Shown: positions 1-5,685 of the stretch, piece by piece
Layout: every line of letters starts with the position of its first letter
Numbering within the stretch: position 1 is the stretch's first letter
Origin: Krumholzibacterium sp965370495
GTDB taxonomy: Bacteria > Krumholzibacteriota > Krumholzibacteriia > Krumholzibacteriales > Krumholzibacteriaceae
Length of the DNA stretch: 5,685 bases
Assembly (NCBI GenBank): GCA_965370495.1
Contig: CBDUUV010000126.1
Location: 1 to 5,685 of the forward strand
Direction: 5' to 3'
Position numbers and translations under genes: made by a program
The notes under the pieces: generated by a model
Seen by the model: only the letters and a program-made list of their open reading frames with translations
What the model was told of the DNA's origin: nothing
The model's database searches: none

Positions 1-98
1 GAACGGATAAAACCCTCAATTTTCAACTTCAACAAGAAGGATCCCGCCATATGCAAGGCAGTTTCACCGTTGAAAACTAATACGCATAAGGAGTATTG
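1..98 (-). pseudogene. Ankyrin-repeat-like coding scrap, running off the left edge
   Basis: Read on the minus strand, this stretch is open from the left edge up to an in-frame TGA at 99-101. It contains NGETALHMA at 45-71, which matches the first-helix signature of an ankyrin repeat (G-x-T-A/P-L-H-x-A). Ankyrin repeats are protein-binding modules. The residues that follow (GSFLLKLKIEGFIR) are only loosely compatible with the second helix. No start codon lies between the TGA and the motif, so the 5' part seems lost or displaced. Whether an intact gene continues to the left cannot be seen. The opposite strand is also open in frame 1 up to a TAA at 106-108, but its product (ERIKPSIFNF...) resembles nothing I know. 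The ankyrin reading rests on one nine-residue motif and is tentative. Confidence 0.35.
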
Positions 99-102
99 TC
101 AA

Positions 103-343
103 CTATAAATTATTGGTGAAGTTTTTCCAGGAAACGATTTTTCGTTCGGGAACAGCCTGGCGACTCTTGCTTAACTTTTTGCTCCTCGTTGATTTTCTCC
201 GAAAGCCTCTTTCAAGAGATTTCGGATAAAACCCCTTCTCCAGATTCTTCAGATGCCACCCCGTCCAATCCGTTCTCAATCAACACTTCCAAAACCTGAT
301 CAAATGCCATATTGCCGCAACTATCGGGATTTACAGAAAGAAT
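103..343 (-). pseudogene. Frameshifted coding relic, possibly IS256-type transposase
   Basis: On the minus strand, one frame (about 343 down to 251) reads ...SCGNMAFDQVLEVLIENGLDGVA. At a GGGG run (about 259-262) coding sense continues in another frame as WHLKNLEKGFYPKSLERG (GFYPKSLERG at 205-234), then a very basic tail to a TAG at 103-105. From memory, IS256/mutator-type transposases carry an xxLLxxGLDG stretch near the N-terminus and an FYPxSLERG stretch some 75 residues later. Both occur here in order but almost adjacent, so a large internal deletion would be needed. The expected LRSERALKLALAEMYVQG continuation is absent. Alternatives are the C-terminus of an unknown gene with a one-base frameshift, or ankyrin debris, because VLEVLIENGLD also looks like an ankyrin second helix. 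No terminal inverted repeats or target duplications were seen. That it is a relic is likelier than the family name. Confidence 0.3.
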
Positions 344-457
344 GTTGCACCAACCGGATCATCGTTATCATCATGCCTGCTGTTTTACCGAAACGGTTCA
401 ATCGTTTTAAAGAACATATATGATTTTTAGAGTCTGTAAATTGATATCGCACCGATG
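344..457. other. Non-coding spacer downstream of the lipoprotein gene
   Basis: This stretch separates the minus-strand lipoprotein stop (458-460) from the coding relic. No open frame or RNA gene is recognisable. It is AT-rich near 410-440. A weak hairpin (AAACG 391-395 with CGTTT 403-407, seven-base loop) is present but too short to call a terminator for the lipoprotein gene. Confidence 0.5.
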
Positions 458-1468
458 TCACCTTCCCTCTGATTTTCCGGCTTTCTTCAATTCCTTGTCA
501 GTCAGGGAAAGTCCGTACATGTAGAAAAGGTTTTTCACCTCTTTATCCAAGTCGTAATTTTTCGAAGTCAGCTGTACCTGCCTCAACCTGCCTTGTGTAT
601 AATTCCCCGAGGGGTCAAGCACCAGGGTGATCACCCCAATATATTGGCCGAGCCCGCCGGTTCCAAGTACAAGCGTCTTTCCCACCTTTACCTCGCGTTT
701 GATAACCGGTTTGCCGTGTCCCACGATTGCGATATCAAAATCTTTGACTTTCCCAAGTAACTCTTCCGTCCTCTCTATACCCATATGGCTGAGCAGGATC
801 AGGAAATCAGCTTCACGCTTCATCGCGGGAAGGATCGATTTAAGAGCCTTTTCAGTCGGATCGACTCTGAAACTGCTCCTGTCGATATATCCCGGGAACC
901 GGACCAATTCATCAAGGACTCCTGTTATCGCCACCTTTATGCCTCCTTTCAGTTCCCTGACGACATAAGGCGGCCCGAAAACAGGTTTGCCGGAATCCTC
1001 GAAAACAATATTGGCGGCTACTATGTCAAATTTCGCGTTGGCCGCCAGAGACTGAAGGAAAGGCAATCCGAATATGAATTCCATCTCTCCCGGTGTAAAA
1101 ACATCCAGCCCCATCAGGTTGAAACTCTCGAAGGTGAGTTCCGCCTCGCTCATGATGTAGGAAAGGTCAAGGCTGAACGCGTCGCCGACATCAAGTACAA
1201 GAAGGTTCTTCGCGGTTTTTCTTATCTGTTTCACGTACGTGGTGCGTCTGCCGACGCCTCCAACGTCCTCGATACTACAACCGCACGACCTGATCTTGCC
1301 AAGCAGGTCGCTGGAAAAAATAATGGTCAGTTCGGTCGATTTCCTGAAATTTCCTTTCAGGTTGCCCGAACTTTTCGAGTCACCCGAATCCGAACACGCG
1401 CCAAAACTCATTACAAGCGTCATGAAGATTACCATTACATATTTTTTTCTGTTTCCCACTGAATTCAC
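458..1468 (-). CDS. Lipoprotein with degenerate 5'-nucleotidase/metallophosphatase fold
   Basis: This is a 336-residue predicted lipoprotein. A basic n-region (NRKK) and a hydrophobic stretch (about 10-22) lead to the lipobox FGAC, with Cys25 as the lipidated residue. Ser at +2 would favour the outer membrane if E. coli Lol rules apply. The mature part follows the calcineurin-like metallophosphatase order of UshA/5'-nucleotidases: TIIFSSD (48-54), VLDVGD (91-96), GEMEF (127-131), LLSHMG (225-230), IVGHGK (248-253). Asp54, Asp96, His228 and His251 sit at metal-ligand positions. The His of D-x-H is Leu56, the N-H of GNHE is Glu128-Met129, and the last ligand of GHxH/Q is Lys253. CGCS (62-65) followed by GGVGRR (70-75) recalls a CGC-bearing subfamily of these proteins. 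The C-terminal substrate-binding domain of UshA is absent, since the protein ends soon after the first domain. Phosphoesterase activity is therefore doubtful, and a binding or structural role is possible. The start is GTG, chosen for its well-placed Shine-Dalgarno. The gene is divergent from the TPR operon. Confidence 0.8.
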   Translation of the reverse strand: MNSVGNRKKYVMVIFMTLVMSFGACSDSGDSKSSGNLKGNFRKSTELTIIFSSDLLGKIRSCGCSIEDVGGVGRRTTYVKQIRKTAKNLLVLDVGDAFSLDLSYIMSEAELTFESFNLMGLDVFTPGEMEFIFGLPFLQSLAANAKFDIVAANIVFEDSGKPVFGPPYVVRELKGGIKVAITGVLDELVRFPGYIDRSSFRVDPTEKALKSILPAMKREADFLILLSHMGIERTEELLGKVKDFDIAIVGHGKPVIKREVKVGKTLVLGTGGLGQYIGVITLVLDPSGNYTQGRLRQVQLTSKNYDLDKEVKNLFYMYGLSLTDKELKKAGKSEGR

Positions 1469-1730
1469 TCTTGTACCTCGCTGTCAGATATCTGCCAAAA
1501 AATTATTTACTGGACATCCTCCCGTCCGACCCGAAATATAACACATGAAACAGCATTTGCGCCAGAGATACACTCTTTCCGTTTTCAGGCGGATTTGGCG
1601 ATTCGTCCTTTCCAATCCAGTGAAGATCCGGTTACTATGAAAAGACATCCGGGTTCCCGAATCGACAGATCGCGGTATCCGAGCACCAGCCTCTATAACA
1701 GCCGGTTGAAGATCACGAAAGGTTTAAATA
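1469..1730. promoter_or_regulatory. Divergent intergenic region with candidate operator
   Basis: This 262-bp region lies between two divergent lipoprotein genes and should hold promoters for both. A perfect 10-bp palindrome CAGATATCTG (1485-1494), flanked by TG and CA at one-base offset, sits just upstream of the minus gene's Shine-Dalgarno and could be an operator. Possible -10 elements are TATAAC (1694-1699, plus), TATAAC (1537-1542, plus) and TATATT (1535-1540, minus). None has a good -35 box at 16-18 bp: TCGACA (1662-1667) is 26 bp from its partner and TGGACA (1511-1516) is 20 bp away. No acceptable GG-N10-GC sigma-54 site was found. Promoter positions remain unassigned. Confidence 0.4.
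1475..1479 (-). promoter_or_regulatory. Shine-Dalgarno supporting the GTG start
   Basis: The minus strand reads GAGGT, six bases upstream of the GTG at 1468. This is near-ideal spacing and supports GTG as the start. Translation from it gives a complete signal peptide with a positive n-region. Confidence 0.75.
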
Positions 1731-2852
1731 ATGAACAAGGAATTCACTCGATCGATATCAGGATACATTCCGATAATGCTTATTATCATGAGCCTGCTGC
1801 TTCTTGCCGGGTGTGCTGGCGTTCCACCTGCCGAAACAGGCCTTGAACCGGGCGGGCAGCCGGGAACAGCTGTACCGGACAAAGAGGCCGGGCTTTCGCC
1901 TGGAGGTATTATATTTGATGCTACTCTCGCAGCTCAGAACGCCGATTACAGGAAAGCGGAGGAAATGCTCGAGCAACTTATTGAAAGGGAACCGGAAAAC
2001 CTCGAGGCTCTCAAGCTTCTCGCAAAAGTATATTCTACCGACGGACTCAAACATTTGTCGTCCACAACATGGAAAAAAGTATCGGTTCTCGACCCGGCTG
2101 ACGCGGACGCCGCGTACGAAACTGGAATCACACTGGCAAGGAATGAGAAATGGAGCGACCTGAGAACCAGGATGATGAAGACAGAATCGTACGGGACCGC
2201 GGACAAGCGCCATTATCTCCTCATCGGACAGGCAGACCTCGAACTCGGCTACAAGACCGAAGCGGAGAAATACCTTTTAAAAGCCGCCAGCCTGGAGCTT
2301 GCAAAAACACTGCTCGGAAAACTCTACTACAACCAGGGTAAAATATCGAAAGCCGAAACGGCCTTTGAAGAAACACTGAAGAAAAATCCCGTAAATTATA
2401 TCGCAAACCTGCACCTTGGATACATCAGTTTCAACAGGGGCAGACTGGAAAAGGCACTTGATTATTACAGGAGGGCCCACAGGACGGACCCGGAAAACGC
2501 CCTTGCGTGCCTGAGCCTCGCTTCACTGCATCAGAAGATGAACCACCCCGTAAAAGCGATCGAATATTACAACAAGTCGATCTCGTTAAAAAAAATACCG
2601 CAGGCGGAAAAGAAAAAAGCCTACATCTCCCTGTGCCACCTCCTTCTAAAGGAGAACATGATCAACGATATATACTCCGCTGTCGAAAAAGGACTGGCTG
2701 ATTTCCCTTCTTCAGGAGGGTTGTATTTCTACTGGGGAGAGGCGCTGCTGAGGCAGGGCAAACAAAGTGATGCAAAAGAAAAATACAAACAGGCGGCCCG
2801 GGACGCCGCATGGAAAAAACATGCACTTGCAAGGTTTCATTCAATAAGGTAA
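1731..2852 (+). CDS. TPR-repeat lipoprotein
   Basis: This is a 373-residue predicted lipoprotein. A signal peptide (hydrophobic about 13-26) ends in the lipobox LAGC, making Cys28 the lipidated residue. A Gly/Pro-rich linker (about 29-58) leads into an alpha-helical array of tetratricopeptide repeats. Recognisable units lie at about 64-97 (NADYRKAEEMLEQLIEREPEN), 98-131, 161-190, 191-222 (KISKAETAFEETLKKNP), 224-256 (GRLEKALDYYRRAHRTDPEN), 258-290 and 330-360. The 132-160 and 291-329 segments are more divergent. TPR arrays bind proteins or peptides; no enzymatic motif is present. The ATG has AAAGG (1718-1722) eight bases upstream. The histidine kinase gene starts 11 bp after the TAA stop, so the three plus-strand genes are probably one transcript. 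That suggests an envelope accessory of the two-component system, but this is inference from position only. The ligand or partner is unknown. Confidence 0.85.
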   Translation: MNKEFTRSISGYIPIMLIIMSLLLLAGCAGVPPAETGLEPGGQPGTAVPDKEAGLSPGGIIFDATLAAQNADYRKAEEMLEQLIEREPENLEALKLLAKVYSTDGLKHLSSTTWKKVSVLDPADADAAYETGITLARNEKWSDLRTRMMKTESYGTADKRHYLLIGQADLELGYKTEAEKYLLKAASLELAKTLLGKLYYNQGKISKAETAFEETLKKNPVNYIANLHLGYISFNRGRLEKALDYYRRAHRTDPENALACLSLASLHQKMNHPVKAIEYYNKSISLKKIPQAEKKKAYISLCHLLLKENMINDIYSAVEKGLADFPSSGGLYFYWGEALLRQGKQSDAKEKYKQAARDAAWKKHALARFHSIR

Positions 2853-2863
2853 GTATTCAGTTC

Positions 2864-4234
2864 ATGAAGAAAGATTCAGCAACAGCAATACTGAGAAATT
2901 TCTGGATGATCACCGCCGTGGTTATCATCGTCGCGGTCTTCATGTCGATTAACTGGTATTACTACAGGCAGATCCGCGACGGGCTGGACAGGGAATTCTC
3001 GATCCGGCTGCAATCGCTTGCCTCCCTCGTATCGGCCTCTGTCGATCCCGCGGAGCTGAATGATATGATGGGTAATTTCGATATCATCGGGCCGGCCGGC
3101 CCTGTACCTGACGCGTTCAGGAAGTTCAGTGCTGATTTCTCCCTGTCGAATATCGCCATTATCCGCGAAGACGGGATGACGCTTCTGTCTCTGAGTCCCG
3201 AGCTTTTCCCGCCCGGAGAGATATACCCATTGTGGAATATGGACTATCCCGAGATAATAAGGGCCCTGGACGGGACCCCCTCGGCTACCGGCCTTGTCCG
3301 TTCACATGACGGTAACTACTTCAAGGCAGGTTACGCCCCGATCCCCCCCGGCTCGGGTGCTTCCGATTTTGTCACGGCAGTCGAGGCAAACGCGGAATTC
3401 CTCATCGGTCTGGGTGGACTCAGGAATATTTTGCTCGCGGCAACATCCCTTTCCATAGTAGGCCTGCTACTCTTTATCTGGTTCGTTATCAAAGCAACCT
3501 CCTCCCTGATCAGGACAAGGGAATCTCTGCTTCATTCAGAAACACTGGCATCAATGGGACAGATGGCAGCAGGTATCGCACATGAGATCAGGAATCCATT
3601 ATTCATAATACGGAGCAGCGCCGAGAAACTCCGGGAAGCGTACCCTGAGCGATCGGACGAAATAGATGAATTTATCATCGAAGAAACCGACAGGCTGAAC
3701 AGGATCCTCACCGACTACCTGATGTTCGCAAAAAACGAGGCTACAGGCCGTTCGGTATGCGATCTTGTCACAATCCTCGGCAGGTGCATCCGTCTCATGG
3801 ACGAAGCCACAGAACCCGGCCAGCTTCCGATCACCTTTCTATACAAGGCAACGGAAACACCCCTGATGTGCGAAGAAAAAAGAATCCAGCAGGCCTTTCT
3901 TAATATACTGATAAACGCCAGGCAGGCTTCCACAGGCGATCAGAAAATCGAAGTTACTTTTTTTGCGAAAACCACCGGATATACGATCACATTCACTGAC
4001 CATGGAACCGGGATAAGCCGCAAGGATATCGAAAAAGCCTTCGAACCCTTTTACACCACGAAACAGACCGGAAGCGGGCTTGGCCTGGCAATAGCGAAAA
4101 ATATAATCGAGGACCACGGAGGTTCGATAATCATAGACGGCATCACTGGCAAAGGATCGACAGTCACGATAACACTTCCGTTTTCCGGAACAGTGGCAGG
4201 AGTTGACAATGAGCAAAGTAATTATAGTCGATGA
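2864..4234 (+). CDS. Membrane sensor histidine kinase, Cache/PAS-like sensor
   Basis: This is a 456-residue sensor kinase, numbered from the ATG at 2864. Two membrane segments (about 13-34 and 188-209) bracket an extracytoplasmic domain of some 150 residues. Its IAIIREDG...LDGTPSATGLVRS...YFKAGYAPI pattern looks Cache/PAS-like. A short linker with no visible HAMP or cytoplasmic PAS joins directly to the HisKA helix. The H-box is AGIAHEIRNP (236-245) with phospho-acceptor His240. The catalytic domain has the N-box NILINA (Asn351), G1 DHGTGI (379-384), F-box FEPFYTTK (393-400) and G2 GSGLGL (403-408), all intact, so it should be an active kinase of the AtoS/ZraS/NtrB type. It would autophosphorylate His240 and pass the phosphate to the downstream regulator. 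An in-frame ATG at 2810 would add 18 residues and overlap the TPR gene. I prefer 2864 because it gives a normal short basic N-terminus (MKKD) before the first membrane segment. Its Shine-Dalgarno (TAAGG, 2845-2849) is 14 bases away and weak, so re-initiation after the TPR stop is plausible. The 3' end overlaps the regulator gene. Confidence 0.92.
   Translation: MKKDSATAILRNFWMITAVVIIVAVFMSINWYYYRQIRDGLDREFSIRLQSLASLVSASVDPAELNDMMGNFDIIGPAGPVPDAFRKFSADFSLSNIAIIREDGMTLLSLSPELFPPGEIYPLWNMDYPEIIRALDGTPSATGLVRSHDGNYFKAGYAPIPPGSGASDFVTAVEANAEFLIGLGGLRNILLAATSLSIVGLLLFIWFVIKATSSLIRTRESLLHSETLASMGQMAAGIAHEIRNPLFIIRSSAEKLREAYPERSDEIDEFIIEETDRLNRILTDYLMFAKNEATGRSVCDLVTILGRCIRLMDEATEPGQLPITFLYKATETPLMCEEKRIQQAFLNILINARQASTGDQKIEVTFFAKTTGYTITFTDHGTGISRKDIEKAFEPFYTTKQTGSGLGLAIAKNIIEDHGGSIIIDGITGKGSTVTITLPFSGTVAGVDNEQSNYSR
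4198..4202 (+). promoter_or_regulatory. Shine-Dalgarno deciding the regulator start
   Basis: AGGAG lies inside the kinase reading frame, six bases before the ATG at 4209. An in-frame TTG at 4203 abuts the site and has no room for ribosome placement, so ATG 4209 is the start. The arrangement favours translational coupling with the kinase. Confidence 0.85.
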
Positions 4235-5567
4235 CGAGATCAAAATAACGATGCTTCTCTCCGACAGGATCGCCAGAGAAGGATTCGAAGTAGAGACATT
4301 CAACAGTGGAGAAGATGCCCTGCCCCGTATCAGCGCGGGCAACGCGGACATAGTCCTTTGTGACTTGCGCCTCGGCGGAATGGACGGCCTCGAGCTTCTG
4401 CGCAATACAATGAAATCTTCCCCGGAAACCGATTTTGTAATAATGACGGCATACGCAAGCGCTGCCACAGCTGTCGAGGCGATGCGTGAAGGCGCGTATG
4501 AATACCTTATCAAACCATTCCAGATGGACGAAGTAATCCTTCTTCTCAAGCGTATTCAAGAGAGGCGGGACCTGGTCATAGAAAACAAGGCTCTTCGTGA
4601 AAAAGTGTCCGGAGGGGGACCAGCCGGCGGCATACTCGGTGAATCGGCCGGAATAAGGAATGTCAGGGAGATGATCGCGAAGGTCGCTCCAACAGATACC
4701 GCTGTCCTCATTTCCGGTGAAAGTGGTACGGGCAAAGAACTCGTGGCCGCGGAAATCCACAATTCCAGTAACCGGGCAGGAAAACCGTTTATTGTGATAA
4801 ATTGCGCTGCCATCCCCGACACACTTCTCGAGGGCGAACTGTTTGGTTATGAAAAGGGAGCATTTACCGGGGCTGTTCAGAAAAAACCGGGACAGTTCAA
4901 ACTGGCGGACGGTGGAAGCCTCTTTCTTGACGAGATTGGAGAACTACCGGTCGCACTTCAGGCAAAACTCCTGAGGGCCATTGACAACGGCGAGCTTCTC
5001 CCCCTGGGCGGTTCAAAACCTTTGAAGGTCGATGTCAGGTTCATAGCCGCAACGAACAGGGACCTGGAAGAAATGGCCCGGGACGGTACTTTTCGCAACG
5101 ACCTCCTCTACAGGCTGAACGTCTTCCCGATCAGGATCCCGCCATTGCGCGACAGAATAGAAGATATTCTGCCTATCGCGGAAAACTTCATGAAAGAAAA
5201 AAGGTTCCACTCCAAACACCTGGACGGAAGCATCATGGAAATACTTCAAAAATACGCATGGCCCGGAAATGTCAGGGAGCTGAGAAATATCATGGAAAGG
5301 GCAGCTATCCTTGCCGGAATTGAACCAATCGCCCCCTCGCACATAACACTGCCGGGCGGATCGCCCATATCGAGCCCCGAGGATATTCTGGGTTCACTGC
5401 TCGGGAAAAAATCACTGCCCGACATCGAAAAATCGTTGGTCGAACTCGCTATCGAACGGTCGGATGGGAATAAAAGCAGGGCGGCTGAGATCCTTGGAAT
5501 CACGCGCAGAACCCTGTACGGCCGCCTTGAGAAATATGGACTGACAGGAAAAAACTCCGACCCCTGA
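4209..5567 (+). CDS. Sigma-54-dependent response regulator, NtrC/AtoC family
   Basis: This is a 452-residue regulator with the classic three-domain order. The receiver domain (about 1-118) has acidic Asp8-Asp9, phospho-acceptor Asp52 (VLCDLRLGGMDG), Thr80 and Lys102. The AAA+ domain (about 142-370) has Walker A GESGTGKE (170-177), the sigma-54-contact loop GAFTGA (217-222), Walker B with Asp241-Glu242 (LFLDEIGELP), Arg296 and Arg302 in the arginine-finger region (TFRNDLLYRLNVFP), and WPGNVREL (351-358). A Fis-type helix-turn-helix (about 407-445, DGNKSRAAEILGITRRTLYGRL) closes the protein. All key residues are present, so it should hydrolyse ATP and open sigma-54 holoenzyme promoters once phosphorylated. 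Length is typical of the family. It overlaps the kinase gene by 26 bp in another frame, which makes the two a cognate pair. Targets are unknown. The AtoC/ZraR-like resemblance does not justify a gene symbol. Confidence 0.95.
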   Translation: MSKVIIVDDEIKITMLLSDRIAREGFEVETFNSGEDALPRISAGNADIVLCDLRLGGMDGLELLRNTMKSSPETDFVIMTAYASAATAVEAMREGAYEYLIKPFQMDEVILLLKRIQERRDLVIENKALREKVSGGGPAGGILGESAGIRNVREMIAKVAPTDTAVLISGESGTGKELVAAEIHNSSNRAGKPFIVINCAAIPDTLLEGELFGYEKGAFTGAVQKKPGQFKLADGGSLFLDEIGELPVALQAKLLRAIDNGELLPLGGSKPLKVDVRFIAATNRDLEEMARDGTFRNDLLYRLNVFPIRIPPLRDRIEDILPIAENFMKEKRFHSKHLDGSIMEILQKYAWPGNVRELRNIMERAAILAGIEPIAPSHITLPGGSPISSPEDILGSLLGKKSLPDIEKSLVELAIERSDGNKSRAAEILGITRRTLYGRLEKYGLTGKNSDP

Positions 5568-5609
5568 GGGGCTGACGAAACGCGGCAATGTACGCAACGG
5601 TTCATGCCC

Positions 5610-5632
5610 ATTGTACCATACGGTACAATTTT
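5610..5632 (+). terminator. Inverted repeat, possible weak terminator or operator
   Basis: A perfect 8-bp inverted repeat (ATTGTACC / GGTACAAT) with a four-base ATAC loop lies 43 bases after the regulator stop. It is followed by a run of four T (5629-5632). It would fold as a hairpin in RNA and could end the three-gene transcript, but only three of eight pairs are G-C and the T run is short. The same symmetry would also suit a dimeric repressor operator for a gene to the right. TACAAT (5624-5629) within it resembles a -10 box but has no good -35. Confidence 0.4.
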
Positions 5633-5658
5633 GGGTCATATGAAATATCGAGCAGCTT

Positions 5659-5675
5659 ATAACACGCTGTGTTAT
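5659..5675. repeat. Inverted repeat ATAACAC-GCT-GTGTTAT
   Basis: Seven-base arms are perfectly complementary around a three-base centre. TATAAC at 5658-5663 also resembles a -10 box. The repeat is probably an operator-like or hairpin element in the intergenic region; function is not determinable here. Confidence 0.45.
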
Positions 5676-5684
5676 TTGCAAATA
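5673..5684. repeat. Perfect palindrome TATTTGCAAATA
   Basis: A 12-bp perfect palindrome overlaps the end of the previous inverted repeat and stops one base from the window edge. It may belong to the control region of a gene to the right. Confidence 0.35.
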
Positions 5685-5685
5685 T

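Noticed and set aside
40..53. GGATCC and CATATG sites close together, suggesting vector sequence
   Set aside because: The surrounding bases are not recognisable vector sequence, and both six-base sites fall naturally within the ankyrin-like coding stretch.
391..408. Possible terminator hairpin AAACG/CGTTT followed by T
   Set aside because: The stem has only five base pairs and a seven-base loop, and the T run lies on the strand opposite to that needed for the lipoprotein gene.
785..1462. Long open frame of 225 codons on the plus strand opposite the lipoprotein gene
   Set aside because: It is antisense to a gene with a clear signal peptide, lipobox, Shine-Dalgarno and family motifs. Its own product shows no recognisable domain.
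1469..1730. Sigma-54 promoter in the divergent region, e.g. TGGCGCAAATG on the minus strand near 1555-1566
   Set aside because: The -12 GC is not at the required GG-N10-GC spacing, and no other candidate satisfies it on either strand.
2810..2863. Upstream in-frame ATG that would extend the kinase by 18 residues
   Set aside because: It lies 43 bases inside the TPR gene, lacks a well-placed Shine-Dalgarno, and adds an atypical Cys-containing leader before the membrane segment. It is not excluded.
4203..4208. TTG start for the response regulator
   Set aside because: It directly abuts AGGAG with no spacing, whereas the ATG six bases later has ideal spacing.
3839..4760. Two long minus-strand open frames opposite the kinase and regulator genes
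   Set aside because: They are shadows of strongly conserved coding sequence on the plus strand. Neither product has a recognisable motif, and they overlap each other.
1..5685. CRISPR array, tRNA or rRNA gene
   Set aside because: No regularly spaced direct repeats, no cloverleaf-like segments with the T-loop signature, and no rRNA-like stretches were seen.

Overview
The window reads as chromosomal DNA from a Gram-negative, didermic bacterium. It encodes two lipoproteins with recognisable lipoboxes, a membrane sensor kinase with an extracytoplasmic domain, and a sigma-54-dependent response regulator with an intact GAFTGA loop. Arginine is often written AGG or AGA, and the genes look roughly balanced in GC. 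This would suit a deltaproteobacterial or FCB-group lineage, but the sequence alone does not settle the phylum.

Layout. Positions 1-457 hold no intact gene. The minus strand there carries broken coding relics: an ankyrin-like scrap running off the left edge (1-98), and a frameshifted relic (about 103-343) with weak resemblance to IS256-type transposases or to ankyrin helices. Positions 458-1468 (minus) encode a lipoprotein with a degenerate 5'-nucleotidase/metallophosphatase fold. A 262-bp divergent intergenic region (1469-1730) follows, containing a CAGATATCTG palindrome. Three plus-strand genes then form a tight operon: a TPR lipoprotein (1731-2852), a histidine kinase (2864-4234, 11-bp gap) and an NtrC/AtoC-type response regulator (4209-5567, 26-bp overlap). 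The last 118 bases (5568-5685) have no gene but are dense in inverted repeats, one of them a possible terminator.

How the genes may work together (inference). The kinase senses something outside the inner membrane through a Cache/PAS-like domain. It would phosphorylate Asp52 of the regulator, which would activate sigma-54 promoters. The co-transcribed TPR lipoprotein could act in the envelope as a scaffold or accessory to sensing. The divergent metallophosphatase-like lipoprotein may share control through the common intergenic region. No convincing sigma-54 promoter was found in the window, so the regulon probably lies elsewhere. The core genes belong to familiar families. The less ordinary points are the loss of several catalytic positions in the metallophosphatase-like lipoprotein, the coding relics at the left edge, and the inverted-repeat cluster at the right edge.
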